Origin: Rothia kristinae NBRC 15354
GTDB taxonomy: Bacteria > Actinomycetota > Actinomycetes > Actinomycetales > Micrococcaceae
Direction: 5' to 3'
Length of the DNA stretch: 64,000 bases
Assembly (NCBI RefSeq): GCF_001570865.1
Contig: NZ_BCSM01000006.1
Span: forward strand, 1-64,000
The position numbers and the translations under genes were made by a program. Under the pieces are notes generated by a model. It was not told the origin of the DNA. It saw only the letters and a program-made list of their open reading frames with translations, and did not search any database. Every line of letters starts with the position of its first letter. Position 1 is the stretch's first letter. Positions 27,799 to 36,715 of the stretch are shown one piece after another.

Positions 27799-28422
27799 TC
27801 AGCCGTCGGCGCGACCCAGCTTCTCCTGCCAGTCCCCCCAGATCCGGTCCACCTGCGTGCGGGTCTGCTCCGGGGTGCCGGAGTTGTCCACGGTCCAGGT
27901 CGCGACGGCGGCCCGCTCGGCGTCGGTGGCCTGCGCGGCGATCCGGGCGCGGGCGTCCCGCTCCTCCATCCCCCGGGACTCGACCAGGCGGCGCACCCGC
28001 TCCGGTTCCTCCGCGGTGACCACCAGGATGCCGTCGAAGCGGTCGGCCTGCCCCGTCTCCACCAGCAGCGGGATGTCCTCCACGATCACCCCGGCGAATC
28101 CGGGGCGCTGGGCGGCAGCCTCCCGCTGACGCGCGGCCTCCTCGCGCACCGCCGGGTGCACGATGCCGTTCAGCCGCTGCCGGGCGTCCTCGTCGCCGAA
28201 GACCCGCTCGGCCAGGGCCGGGCGGTCCAGGGCGCCGCGCTCATCCAGGAGCTCGCGGCCGAAGGCCTGCGCCACCTGCTCCAGCACGGGTGAGCCGGGG
28301 GTCATCAGCTCCCGGGAGATCCGGTCCGCGTCGATCACCACCGCGCCCAGCCGCGCCAGCCGCGCGGCCACGGTAGACTTCCCCGCCCCGATGCCCCCGG
28401 TCAGTCCGATGTGCAGCGTCAC
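27799..28422 (-). CDS. coaE: dephospho-CoA kinase
   Basis: Last step of coenzyme A synthesis: ATP-dependent phosphorylation of the ribose 3'-OH of dephospho-CoA. The protein has 207 residues from GTG 28422, with GGGAGG five bases upstream. Walker A is IGLTGGIGAGKSTVA at the N-terminus, followed by VIDADRISRELMTPG, a HPAVREE helix, and IVEDIPLLVETGQADRFDGILVV, the conserved core. Arginine-rich lid residues follow (RVRRLVESRGMEERDARARI). Length and motifs are those of a normal CoaE. It is a single gene preceded by a stretch of degenerate repeats. Confidence 0.96.
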   Translation of the reverse strand: MTLHIGLTGGIGAGKSTVAARLARLGAVVIDADRISRELMTPGSPVLEQVAQAFGRELLDERGALDRPALAERVFGDEDARQRLNGIVHPAVREEAARQREAAAQRPGFAGVIVEDIPLLVETGQADRFDGILVVTAEEPERVRRLVESRGMEERDARARIAAQATDAERAAVATWTVDNSGTPEQTRTQVDRIWGDWQEKLGRADG

Positions 28423-28477
28423 CGTCCGCCTCCCTTCGTCGATGTCCTGTCCAGGCCATCTTCGCAGGCAGGCCCTC

Positions 28478-28628
28478 CCGATGCGACGTGCTTGAGGCGG
28501 CTATCCCAGCGCGGCATTCACGACGCGGCGCCGCCGATGCGACGCGCCTGAGGGGACCCTCCCGACGCAGTATTCCCGGAGCGACGTACCTGAGGCGTCG
28601 CTCCCGAGGCGATGCGCCTGAGGCGATG
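28478..28628. repeat. degenerate GATGCGACGCGCCTGAGGCG repeats
   Basis: Four related copies occur at about 28478-28500, 28533-28554, 28577-28597 and 28606-28628, each with a core close to GCGACG-Y-R-CCTGAGG. Spacing is uneven. They fill the gap between coaE and the next gene. Function unknown; possibly an intergenic repeat family of this genome. Confidence 0.55.
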
Positions 28629-28667
28629 GCCCGGGGTGATGGACCGACCGCAGAGCCCCGACCGGGG

Positions 28668-29417
28668 TCACCCGAGGATGGTGGGCGGCAGCATCGACAC
28701 CCACCACACGGCCAGGACCACCGGGATGGCCGCGCTGAGCACCTGCCCCGGCCAGACCACGGCGTCTCGATGCGGCCGGGCCGCGTTCACGATGACGTTG
28801 GCCACCGCTCCCAGCAGACCCGCCAGCATCACCAGCCCCACGATCACCATGGCCCAGACCAGAGCCGGGCCCGTCTCCTCCATGAGCGCGGGCCCCACCT
28901 GATGCGGCGACGCCCCGAAGAGCAGGGCCACCAGCGCCATGAACGCCCAGAAGAGCACGAGCAACCCGGGACCGAGCAGACACACGAGGGACGCGCCCGT
29001 CCCCACCAGCAGCAGCAGGACCGCCAGGACGATGTGCCCGGGGCCTTCCGGCAGCGGGTACCACACCAGCGCTCCCTTGGTGCGGCGGCCCAGATTCCTC
29101 CGGGCGGCGCGACGACGCTCCTCCATCTGCCACACCAGCTGATCGACGGAGACCTGACGCTCCGCTCCGCTGGGGTCCGATGCCAGCGGTGCGCCGAGGC
29201 CCGGCCCTCCCTGCGGCGCACCGGGTGGGAGCGGGTCCCGTTGACCGAGCACGGCCGGGTGGGTGAGTCGGTGCCACTGCTCTCGCAGGGTCGGCCCCCG
29301 CCAGGCTCCGGGTCTGCCGTGGTCCTCCGGCGGAGGCTGCTGGCCGTAGGGGGCCTGCTGCTCGGGCGGCATCTGGCCCGGTGGGTGGTGCGGATCGAAC
29401 GGGGGCTGCTGGGTCAT
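28668..29417 (-). CDS. proline-rich membrane protein of unknown function
   Basis: Protein of 249 residues. Start is ATG 29417, chosen because AAGGAGG lies six bases upstream. The first 60 residues are rich in Pro and Gln (TQQPPFDPHHPPGQMPPEQQ and PYGQQPPPE), a type of cytoplasmic tail common in actinobacterial membrane proteins. A charged helix follows (DQLVWQMEERRRAARRNLGRR), then about four membrane segments: HIVLAVLLLLVGTGASLVCLL, LLVLFWAFMALVALLFG, ALVWAMVIVGLVMLAGLLGAVANVIV and VLSAAIPVVLAVWWVSML. No catalytic motif or known family is recognised. It stands alone between coaE and the divergent IMPACT gene. Confidence 0.7.
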   Translation of the reverse strand: MTQQPPFDPHHPPGQMPPEQQAPYGQQPPPEDHGRPGAWRGPTLREQWHRLTHPAVLGQRDPLPPGAPQGGPGLGAPLASDPSGAERQVSVDQLVWQMEERRRAARRNLGRRTKGALVWYPLPEGPGHIVLAVLLLLVGTGASLVCLLGPGLLVLFWAFMALVALLFGASPHQVGPALMEETGPALVWAMVIVGLVMLAGLLGAVANVIVNAARPHRDAVVWPGQVLSAAIPVVLAVWWVSMLPPTILG

Positions 29418-29659
29418 GGGATGCCTCCTTGGAGTAGCGCCGGTCCTGGGGCGCCGGGTGCTCCGCAGTCTAGTGAGACACCTCATCCTCTCGGGGTCGG
29501 GCTGTGGATAACCCCGGCGGCGAGCCCGCCCGCCGACCCTCGAGATCCCCGATACGGGTTCACCGCACCGAATCCGGGCTGCCACGCACACCGTCGCATA
29601 CGGCAACGTCGAAGGCCCGGTGCCGAAGCCACCGCACCGGATCCGCGGCGCGGGGTTCG

Positions 29660-29671
29660 TAGACTGGGCTG
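29660..29671 (+). promoter_or_regulatory. leaderless promoter of the IMPACT gene
   Basis: TAGACT (29660-29665) lies six bases before the GTG start at 29672. Transcription from this -10 box would start at or next to the GTG, so the mRNA would have no leader. No Shine-Dalgarno is present. Confidence 0.6.
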
Positions 29672-30433
29672 GTGACCGACTCCTCCCCCGACGCTCCCGC
29701 CGAACCAGCCGATCAGGCCAGCACCTCGGCACCGACTGACGCCGCCCCGCAGGCCGAGACTCGCGCGCGCCGCTGCACCGTCCTGGCCGACACCGAGCCG
29801 GTGGAGAGTCTGCTGGAGATCAAGCACAGCGAGTTCCTGGGGCACCTGGTCCGGGTGGAGACCGAGGAGGCAGCCCGGGCGCACATCGAGCGGATCCGCC
29901 GCCGTCACCACGACGCCCGCCACGTCTGCTCCGCCTTCGTCCTCGGGCCGGACCGGGACGTGCAGCGCTCCTCCGACGACGGCGAGCCGGCCGGCACCGC
30001 GGGCATCCCCATGCTGCAGGCCCTGCTGTCCCACCGTCCCGACCCCTTGGACCCCGAGCGGGCGGATCTGACGGACGTGTGCGCGATCGCCGTGCGATGG
30101 TTCGGTGGGATCAAGCTCGGTGCCGGCGGTCTCGTGCGCGCCTACACCGAGGCCGTCACCCAGACCCTGGATGAAGCCCACCTGGTGACCCGCTCCCGAC
30201 GCCGCCTGGGCACCGTCCCGGTGGAGCACGCCCGCGCCGGTCAGCTGGAGAACGAGCTGCGCGCCCACGGCTTCGCCCTGCAGGACACCGAATACGCCCC
30301 GGATCACGCCGTCCTGCACCTGTCCGTACCGGACGACCCAGCCGCCCAGGAGGAGGCCGCCGCCCGCCTGGCCGCGCTGAGCTCCGGGCAAGCCCGCATC
30401 ACCTGGGGCACCGTCACCTGGATCGACGGCTGA
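29672..30433 (+). CDS. YigZ/IMPACT family protein
   Basis: Protein of 253 residues from a leaderless GTG 29672. The N-terminal 45 residues are Ala/Pro/acid-rich and unstructured. The IMPACT domain (about 50-160) carries EIKHSEFLGHLVRVE, RRRHHDARHVCSAFVLG, SSDDGEPAGTAGIPML and CAIAVRWFGGIKLGAGGLVRAYTEAV, which together are diagnostic. The C-terminal part (about 185-253) is the DUF1949-type ferredoxin-like domain (VPVEHARAGQLENELRAHGF). The molecular role of bacterial members is not settled; the eukaryotic relative controls the stress kinase GCN2, which should not be transferred here. It is a single gene, followed by a strong terminator. Confidence 0.92.
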   Translation: MTDSSPDAPAEPADQASTSAPTDAAPQAETRARRCTVLADTEPVESLLEIKHSEFLGHLVRVETEEAARAHIERIRRRHHDARHVCSAFVLGPDRDVQRSSDDGEPAGTAGIPMLQALLSHRPDPLDPERADLTDVCAIAVRWFGGIKLGAGGLVRAYTEAVTQTLDEAHLVTRSRRRLGTVPVEHARAGQLENELRAHGFALQDTEYAPDHAVLHLSVPDDPAAQEEAAARLAALSSGQARITWGTVTWIDG

Positions 30434-30452
30434 CCGCCCTCCCCGAGCACGA

Positions 30453-30494
30453 GAAGGCCCCGCCCCCGTGAATCATCACGGGGACGGGGCCTTC
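30453..30494. terminator. bidirectional terminator
   Basis: GAAGGCCCCGCCCCCGTGA pairs with TCACGGGGACGGGGCCTTC around a short loop, between the convergent IMPACT gene and rpsA. Confidence 0.85.
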
Positions 30495-30554
30495 GCCTCA
30501 TCTCACGGCCTCACCGCGGGCCCCTGACGGGCGGCGCGGCGAGTGCCAAGGAGA

Positions 30555-32027
30555 TCAGTTGTTGCCGCCGGTGAGCTTCTCGCGCAGAGCAGCCAGGGCC
30601 TCGTCGGAGGCCAGGGTGCCGGCGTCGGACGCCGGGGCCTCGGAGGAGTAGGAGGTCTGCGCGGAGGACCCGCCGCGACCGCCGGTGGCCGCGGAAGCGG
30701 CGGCATCGGCGTCCTCGTTGAGGGCCTTGCGGACCTGCTCCTTGTGGGCCTCCCAGCGAGCCTGGGCGTTGGCGTACGCCTGCTCCCAGGCGGCGCGCTG
30801 GGCCTCGTAGCCCTCGAGCCACTCGTTGGTCTCCGGGTCGAAGCCCTCGGGGTACTTGTAGTTGCCCTGCTCGTCGTATTCCGCGGCCATGCCGTACAGG
30901 GCCGGGTCGAACTCGGTGCCGTCCGGGTCCACACCCTCGTTGGCCTGCTTCAGGGACAGGGAGATGCGGCGGCGATCCAGGTCGATGTCGATGACCTTGA
31001 CGAACAGCTCCTCGCCCACGGACACGACCTGCTCGGCCATGTCCACGTGGCGCACGGCCAGCTCGGAGATGTGCACCAGACCCTCGATGCCGTCCTCCAC
31101 GCGCACGAACGCGCCGAAGGGCACCAGCTTGGTGACCTTGCCGGGCACGACCTGGCCCAGGGCGTGGGTGCGGGCGAAGGTCTGCCACGGGTCTTCCTGG
31201 GTGGCCTTCAGGGACAGGGACACGCGCTCGCGGTCCATGTCCACCTCGAGCACCTCGACGGTCACCTCCTGGCCGACCTCGACGACCTCGGAGGGGTGGT
31301 CGATGTGCTTCCAGGACAGCTCGGAGACGTGCACCAGGCCGTCGACCCCGCCCAGGTCCACGAAGGCGCCGAAGTTGACGATGGAGGAGACCACACCGGT
31401 GCGGACCTGGCCCTTCTGCAGCTGGTGCAGGAAGTTGGAGCGGACCTCGGACTGGGTCTGCTCGAGCCAGGCGCGACGGGACAGGACCACGTTGTTGCGG
31501 TTCTTGTCCAGCTCGATGATCTTGGCCTCGATCTTCTGCCCGATGTACGGGGCGAGGTCGCGCACGCGGCGCATCTCCACCAGGGAGGCCGGCAGGAAGC
31601 CGCGCAGCCCGATGTCCAGGATGAGCCCGCCCTTGACGACCTCGATGACGGTGCCCTCGACGACGCCGTCGTCTTCCTTGATCTTCTCGATGTCGCCCCA
31701 GGCGCGCTCGTACTGCGCGCGCTTCTTGGACAGGATCAGGCGGCCTTCCTTGTCCTCCTTGGTGAGGACCAGAGCCTCGACCTCATCACCCACGGCGACG
31801 ACCTCGTCCGGGTCGATGTCGTGCTTGATGGACAGCTCGCGGGAGGGGATCACGCCCTCGGTCTTGTACCCGATGTCCAGCAGAACTTCGTCGCGGTCGA
31901 CCTTGACGACTTCGCCGGAGACGAGGTCACCGTCGTTGAAGTACTTGATGGTCTCATCAACGGCCTTGAGGAAGTCCTCTTCGGTTCCGATGTCGTTGAT
32001 GGCAACCTGGGGGGTGTTGGTGGTCAT
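30555..32027 (-). CDS. rpsA: 30S ribosomal protein S1
   Basis: RNA-binding ribosomal protein that helps mRNA dock on the 30S subunit; 490 residues. Start is ATG 32027 with GGAG about eight bases upstream; upstream frame is Arg/Pro junk. Four S1 (OB-fold) repeats are visible, beginning at GDLVSGEVVKVDRDEVLLDIGYKTEGVI (about 35), GGVVEGTVIEVVKGGLILDIGLRGFLPAS-like sequence (about 120), GQVRTGVVSSIVNFGAFVDLGGVDGLVHVSELSW (about 205) and GQVVPGKVTKLVPFGAFVRVEDGIEGLVHISELA (about 290). The C-terminal 120 residues are acidic and low in complexity. Four repeats and this length are normal for actinobacteria. Confidence 0.96.
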   Translation of the reverse strand: MTTNTPQVAINDIGTEEDFLKAVDETIKYFNDGDLVSGEVVKVDRDEVLLDIGYKTEGVIPSRELSIKHDIDPDEVVAVGDEVEALVLTKEDKEGRLILSKKRAQYERAWGDIEKIKEDDGVVEGTVIEVVKGGLILDIGLRGFLPASLVEMRRVRDLAPYIGQKIEAKIIELDKNRNNVVLSRRAWLEQTQSEVRSNFLHQLQKGQVRTGVVSSIVNFGAFVDLGGVDGLVHVSELSWKHIDHPSEVVEVGQEVTVEVLEVDMDRERVSLSLKATQEDPWQTFARTHALGQVVPGKVTKLVPFGAFVRVEDGIEGLVHISELAVRHVDMAEQVVSVGEELFVKVIDIDLDRRRISLSLKQANEGVDPDGTEFDPALYGMAAEYDEQGNYKYPEGFDPETNEWLEGYEAQRAAWEQAYANAQARWEAHKEQVRKALNEDADAAASAATGGRGGSSAQTSYSSEAPASDAGTLASDEALAALREKLTGGNN

Positions 32028-32129
32028 GTAGTAGGGGCTCCGATGTGGATCGTTGGTCGAACGGGTCCGACGCCGCGGCCCGCCTCCCGGCGGGGGCTCC
32101 CCTTCCTGACGGGCAGGACGAGGACGCAC

Positions 32130-32187
32130 GGCACGGACATGTGCTTGGTTACTGATAGGGCGTACGCCTGGGCGTACCCGTCAAGTC
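32130..32187 (-). promoter_or_regulatory. rpsA upstream region with 16-bp palindrome
   Basis: On the minus strand a -35-like TTGACG is followed by the perfect palindrome GTACGCCCAGGCGTAC (32162-32177 in window coordinates). The palindrome occupies the -35/-10 spacer, so a dimeric regulator bound there would interfere with RNA polymerase. The -10 box is not clear. Confidence 0.45.
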
Positions 32188-32191
32188 TATG

Positions 32192-32233
32192 GGCGCGCGG
32201 GGCCTCGGGTCAATGGCCGGGGCCCCGCGCGCC
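32192..32233 (-). terminator. terminator of the Eis-like gene
   Basis: Perfect 13-bp arms GGCGCGCGGGGCC (32192-32204) and GGCCCCGCGCGCC (32221-32233) lie 30 bases past the stop of the acetyltransferase gene. Confidence 0.8.
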
Positions 32234-32263
32234 ACACCATGACGGCCGAGACCGTCGAAGGGG

Positions 32264-33751
32264 TCAGAAGATGAAGTCGCAGTAGGGCTCCCGGCGGATC
32301 GCGAACAGCCGCGCCGCCTCCTCCGCGCCCTCGCCCGTGACCAGGCCGAAGCGCACCTCGGGCTCGCAGCCCTGGAACACCGCGGAGGCCAGCAGCTGCA
32401 CGGGGAAGCGCACCCGGGCGGCCTGCGGGGCCAGCTCCGACTCGTCCTCGGCCTCGGTGCGCCGCTCGTCCCGCGCGGCCAGCAGGTGCGCCCCGGGCAG
32501 CTCGGTCGAGGCCCCGGCGCCATCGGCAGTGCCGGATCCCGCGGACTCCCCGGCACCAACCGCCGCCTCGGCGCCCTCCTCGGCCCGGGCCGCGTCGACC
32601 TCGGACACGGCCCGCCCGGGCACCACCTCGGCCCGCCCGTCGCGGATGCGCAGGTGGTACGCGCCGGTGACCAGTCCCAGCGGGTCATCCACCAGCAGCA
32701 CCAGCTCGCCGTCGGCCAGGTACTCCCGGTGCTCCAGGACGCGGGCCACGTCCAGGATCCGCGTCCACAGCACGTCGGTCTCCCGGATCTGTCGAACAGC
32801 CCGCGGGTTGGACAGGGCCCGGGCCAGCTCGTTGCCGGGGGCCGCGCGGAACTCCAGGAAGTCCACCAGGTCCAGGCTGAGCAGCTGCTCCCACAGGGCC
32901 ACCCGCGCCCGGGTGCTCACCGCCTGGAAGTCCTTGACCGCCACCCGGTTGGGCCCCGGAGAGGAGGAGCCCCAGCCCTGGTGGTTGAAGGCGGCGTAGC
33001 CCTCCACCCCGTCCGGGCCCTCGAAGACCAGGGCCTGCCGGGCGCCGTCGGGCTTGAGCTGATCCTCGGAGAGGTTCACCGCGCCCACCGCGTTCTCCAC
33101 GACCCCGCGCGGGCGCACGGCCTGCCCGGCCCGGAACCCGGCGATCGGCTCGCGCAGCGCCAGCCCGAACTCCACCAGCTCCTTGCCCTGGGCCTGGTGG
33201 ATGCGGCCCTGCCGGGCCCCGGAGCGCTCGACGACGCCGGGCAGCAGCCGCGGACGCGCGGTGAGGTCCAGCTCGTAGGTGATCATGCGGGTGGACAGCC
33301 CGAAGCCGAAGCGACCGTAGATCTCGCCTTCGGAGACGGTCAGCGCGGCCATCCCGCAGCCCTCGGACCGGGCCCGGGCCAGCTCCGGCTCCATCATCCG
33401 GCGCAGGATCCCCCGACGCCGGTGGGTCGGGGCCACCCCCACCCCGGTGATCATCCACGCGGGGACCGCCCCGGCGCCGACCTCCACGGTGTTGGGGAAG
33501 CCGAAGATCGTGGCCACCGGGTGCGGTCCCTGCGCGCTGGGCAGCCCGGCCAGGGTGGTGTCCTCATCCGTGAAGCCGCGGATCACCGCCCGCATCTGCT
33601 GCTCGTGCTCGGCGTTCCAGCGCTGCAGCTTCGCGTCCCCCGGGTCCTCGTAGAAGCCCAGGGCGATGCGCCGGGTCGCGGCGCGGTACAGGGCGGTGGG
33701 CTCGCCGTCCTCGTCGAGGAAGCGGGTCAGCTCGAAGGGCGTGAGCGTCAT
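32264..33751 (-). CDS. Eis-like GNAT family N-acetyltransferase
   Basis: Acetyl-CoA-dependent N-acetyltransferase of 495 residues, related to Mycobacterium Eis, which acetylates aminoglycosides and other amines. Start is ATG 33751 with AGGAG upstream. The first GNAT domain holds the acetyl-CoA loop MITGVGVAPTHRRRGILRRMM (about 99-119), then ALTVSEGEIYGRFGFGLST; a second GNAT-like domain and a sterol-carrier-type C-terminal domain follow. The protein ends in CDFIF, and Eis enzymes place their terminal carboxylate in the active site. An Ala/Gly/acid-rich insertion of about 45 residues (EEGAEAAVGAGESAGSGTAD) interrupts the last domain and is unusual. Substrate is not predicted. Confidence 0.85.
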   Translation of the reverse strand: MTLTPFELTRFLDEDGEPTALYRAATRRIALGFYEDPGDAKLQRWNAEHEQQMRAVIRGFTDEDTTLAGLPSAQGPHPVATIFGFPNTVEVGAGAVPAWMITGVGVAPTHRRRGILRRMMEPELARARSEGCGMAALTVSEGEIYGRFGFGLSTRMITYELDLTARPRLLPGVVERSGARQGRIHQAQGKELVEFGLALREPIAGFRAGQAVRPRGVVENAVGAVNLSEDQLKPDGARQALVFEGPDGVEGYAAFNHQGWGSSSPGPNRVAVKDFQAVSTRARVALWEQLLSLDLVDFLEFRAAPGNELARALSNPRAVRQIRETDVLWTRILDVARVLEHREYLADGELVLLVDDPLGLVTGAYHLRIRDGRAEVVPGRAVSEVDAARAEEGAEAAVGAGESAGSGTADGAGASTELPGAHLLAARDERRTEAEDESELAPQAARVRFPVQLLASAVFQGCEPEVRFGLVTGEGAEEAARLFAIRREPYCDFIF

Positions 33752-33876
33752 GGGTTCTCCTGGGTCTCGGGATGCGCGGGGAGCGCGAGGGGCGTGGGCC
33801 GCCGCGGCGGGTGCCGCGGTGCTGGTGCTGCGGCGGGGCCGGGGGTGCGGCGAAGAGTGCGGCCGGGGTCGGCGGG

Positions 33877-36645
33877 TCAGTGGGCGGCGTCGTTCCAGGA
33901 GGGCCCGCGGCCCACCTGCACCTCCAGGGGCACCCGCAGCTTCGCGGCCCCGGACATCTCCTCCCGCAGGATGGCCTCGGCGGCGTCGTGCTCGCCCGGG
34001 GCGACCTCCAGGATCAGCTCGTCGTGGACCTGCAGGACCATCCGGGTGGACAGGCCCTCCTCGCGCAGGCGTCGATCCACCCCCAGCATGGCCTTCTTGA
34101 TGATGTCCGCGGCCGAGCCCTGGATCGGGGCGTTCAGCGCGGCGCGCTCGGCCATGTCCCGGGTCTGGCGGTTGGTGCTGGTCAGCTCCGGCAGGTAGCG
34201 GCGGCGCCCGAACATCGTCTCGGTGTACCCGGTCTTGCGGGCCTCGTCCACGATGTGGCGCAGGTAGGTGCGCACCGCCCCGAAGCGGCGGAAGTAGCTG
34301 GACATCAGCCCGCGGGCCTCATCCACGGAGATCTCCAGCTGCTTGGACAGCCCGTAGGAGCTCAGCCCGTAGGCCAGGCCGTAGCTCATCGCCTTGACCT
34401 TGGCGCGCATCTCCGGGGTGACGTCGGCCGGGGCGACGCCGAAGACCTGGGAGCCGACGAAGCGGTGCAGGTCCTCCCCGTCCCGGTAGGCCTGGATCAG
34501 GCCCTCGTCCTGGGACAGGTGCGCCATGATGCGCATCTCGATCTGGGAGTAGTCCGCGGTCAGCAGCTCCTGGTACCCCTCGCCGACGACGAAGGCCGCC
34601 CGGATCTTGCGCCCCTCCGCCGTGCGCACGGGGATGTTCTGCAGGTTCGGGTTGATCGAAGAGAGCCGACCGGTGGCCGCGGTGGTCTGCCCGAAGGTGG
34701 TGTGCACCCGGTCCTGGGCGGATAAGGCGTCGCGCAGCCCCTCTACGGCCTGGCGCAGCTTGGTGTACTCGCGGTAGCGCAGCAGCCAGGCCATGAAGTC
34801 GTACCCGGCGGTGCCCGGCTCCAGGGTGCGGCTGAGCTCCTGCAGGGAGGTCGCGTCCGTGGTGTACCCGGAGGAGATCTTCCGGGTGGTGGGCAGCCCC
34901 AGGGTCTCGAACAGCACGGTCTGCAGCTGCTTGGGCGAGGAGAGGTTCACCGTCTGGCCGCCGAGCACCTGCTCGGCGTTGCGCTGGGCGGTGTCGATCT
35001 CGGCCTGGTACGCCTCGATCAGCGCCTCCAACCGGGCCGGCTCCACGGCCACCCCGGTCAGCTCCATGCGCAGCAGGATCTCGGCCAGCGGGATCTCCAG
35101 CTCGGTGAGGATCCTCTGGGCCCATGGGTGCTCGCCCAGCCGCTGCCGCACGGTCCGGGCGACGTCGTGCAGCAGCCACGCGGCCGCGGCGAAGCGGTCC
35201 AGCCACGGCACCGCCTTCTGCCGACGCTGCTCCGGGGTCTCCTTGCGCAGGGTGGCCTGGGTGGGCTTCTTCACCTTGGGGCCGAAGGAGTAGGAGGTGA
35301 ACTCCCCGCCCAGCTGCTCGGGGTCGTAGCCCCGGGCCCCCGGGCGCAGCACGAAGGCCTCCAGGGCCACGTCCCGGCCGGTGTCCTCAAGCCGGTAGCC
35401 CAGCTCCCCGAGCCGGCGCACCAGCCCCTTGAGGTCGCTGACCAGCAGGTCCGCGGCCCGCTCGGTGAGCAGCCTCTGCAGGGTGCTGCTCGCGGCCTCA
35501 TCCAGCTCCTCCAGCACCGCGGTGCCCACCGACTCGGGGTCCGCGATCTGCAGGACTGGCCCCAGCCGGTAGTCCTCCTGCAGGGTCAGTGCGATCGTGG
35601 TGCCGGGCTGCCCGAAGGCGGCCTGAATGGCCGCGGCGTCGGGCAGGTCCTGCCGCTGCGGGATCTGGATCTGCGGTTCGGGCTCGGCGGCGGACAGGTC
35701 CCGGCGGACCCGGTCGCGCAGGGTGCGGAACTCCAGCTCGTCGAACAGCGCGTCCATGCGTTCCAGATCCGGCTCCCGCCGGGCCATCTGGGCGAAGCTG
35801 ACCGGCAGGTCCAGGTCCCGCCTCAGCTCGTTGAGGCGGAAGTTGCGCCGCACATCCTCCAGGTGCGCCCGCAGGTTCTCCCCGGCCTTGCCGCGGATCT
35901 CCTCGGCGTGGGCCAGCACCCCCTCCAGGTCCCCGTACTGGCCCAGCCATTTGGCGGCCGTCTTGGGCCCCACCTTGGGCACCCCCGGCAGGTTGTCCGC
36001 GGACTCCCCCACCAGGGCGGCCACGTGCCGGTACAGCCGGGGCGGGACCCCGTACTTCTCCTCGATGTCCGCGGCGGTGCGCGGCGGGATCTCGGAGATC
36101 CCCTTGGTGGGGTACAGCACGCTGGTGCGCTCGGAGATCAGCTGGAAGGCGTCCCGGTCCCCGGAGACGACGACGACCTCCGCCCCCGCGCTCTCGGCCA
36201 GGTGCGCCCCGGTGGCGACGATGTCGTCGGCCTCGAAGCCCTCCACGGTGATCCACGGGATGTTCAGGGTGTCCAGGGTCTGCTGGATGTACTCGATCTG
36301 CCCGGCGAACTCCTCCGGGGTCTTCTGCCGCCCGGCCTTGTACTCGGGGTACTCCTCGGAGCGGAAGGTGGGCCCGGACAGGTCGAAGGCCACGGCCACG
36401 TGGGTGGGGCGCAGCTGCCGAATCATGGTCAGCAGCATCGCGGTGAACCCGTGCACGGCGTTGGTGTGCTGCCCGGCCGTGGTGACGAAGGACCCCTCGG
36501 GCACGGCGTAGAAGGCGCGGAAGGCCATGGAGTGCCCGTCCACCAGCAGGAGGCGGCTGACCTCCTCCAGGCCTTCGGCGGCGGGCTGCTCGGCGGGATC
36601 GGTCGCGGCGGCGTCGGACGGCTGGGGCTGCTGGGTGGAAGTCAC
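33877..36645 (-). CDS. polA: DNA polymerase I
   Basis: Repair and Okazaki-fragment polymerase of 922 residues. GTG 36645 is preceded by TAGGAT six bases away, suggesting a leaderless mRNA. The first 25 residues are a low-complexity extension. The 5'-3' exonuclease domain spans about 28-320 (LLLVDGHSMAFRAFYAVP, GFEADDIVATGAHLAE, VVVVSGDRDAFQLI, GVPKVGPKTAAKWLGQYG). The middle 3'-5' exonuclease-like domain lacks an obvious DEDD motif set, as in other actinobacterial PolA, so proofreading is probably lost. The polymerase domain has motif A (LLTADYSQIEMRIMAHL), motif B (VKAMSYGLAYGLSSYGLSKQ) and motif C (VLQVHDELILEV). It is divergent from the thioesterase gene. Confidence 0.97.
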   Translation of the reverse strand: MTSTQQPQPSDAAATDPAEQPAAEGLEEVSRLLLVDGHSMAFRAFYAVPEGSFVTTAGQHTNAVHGFTAMLLTMIRQLRPTHVAVAFDLSGPTFRSEEYPEYKAGRQKTPEEFAGQIEYIQQTLDTLNIPWITVEGFEADDIVATGAHLAESAGAEVVVVSGDRDAFQLISERTSVLYPTKGISEIPPRTAADIEEKYGVPPRLYRHVAALVGESADNLPGVPKVGPKTAAKWLGQYGDLEGVLAHAEEIRGKAGENLRAHLEDVRRNFRLNELRRDLDLPVSFAQMARREPDLERMDALFDELEFRTLRDRVRRDLSAAEPEPQIQIPQRQDLPDAAAIQAAFGQPGTTIALTLQEDYRLGPVLQIADPESVGTAVLEELDEAASSTLQRLLTERAADLLVSDLKGLVRRLGELGYRLEDTGRDVALEAFVLRPGARGYDPEQLGGEFTSYSFGPKVKKPTQATLRKETPEQRRQKAVPWLDRFAAAAWLLHDVARTVRQRLGEHPWAQRILTELEIPLAEILLRMELTGVAVEPARLEALIEAYQAEIDTAQRNAEQVLGGQTVNLSSPKQLQTVLFETLGLPTTRKISSGYTTDATSLQELSRTLEPGTAGYDFMAWLLRYREYTKLRQAVEGLRDALSAQDRVHTTFGQTTAATGRLSSINPNLQNIPVRTAEGRKIRAAFVVGEGYQELLTADYSQIEMRIMAHLSQDEGLIQAYRDGEDLHRFVGSQVFGVAPADVTPEMRAKVKAMSYGLAYGLSSYGLSKQLEISVDEARGLMSSYFRRFGAVRTYLRHIVDEARKTGYTETMFGRRRYLPELTSTNRQTRDMAERAALNAPIQGSAADIIKKAMLGVDRRLREEGLSTRMVLQVHDELILEVAPGEHDAAEAILREEMSGAAKLRVPLEVQVGRGPSWNDAAH

Positions 36646-36657
36646 CCTACAATCCTA
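36646..36657 (-). promoter_or_regulatory. leaderless promoter of polA
   Basis: TAGGAT (minus strand, 36652-36657) lies six bases before the polA GTG, with no Shine-Dalgarno between. Confidence 0.6.
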
Positions 36658-36715
36658 AGCACACCCGTCGCGGCCCGTCCGGGCCCGCATCCCCTCTCGA
36701 AAGGCCGAGCCCGCC

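Noticed and set aside
28478-28628. CRISPR-like array
   Set aside because: The repeats are degenerate and unevenly spaced, with no conserved spacer length and no cas genes nearby.
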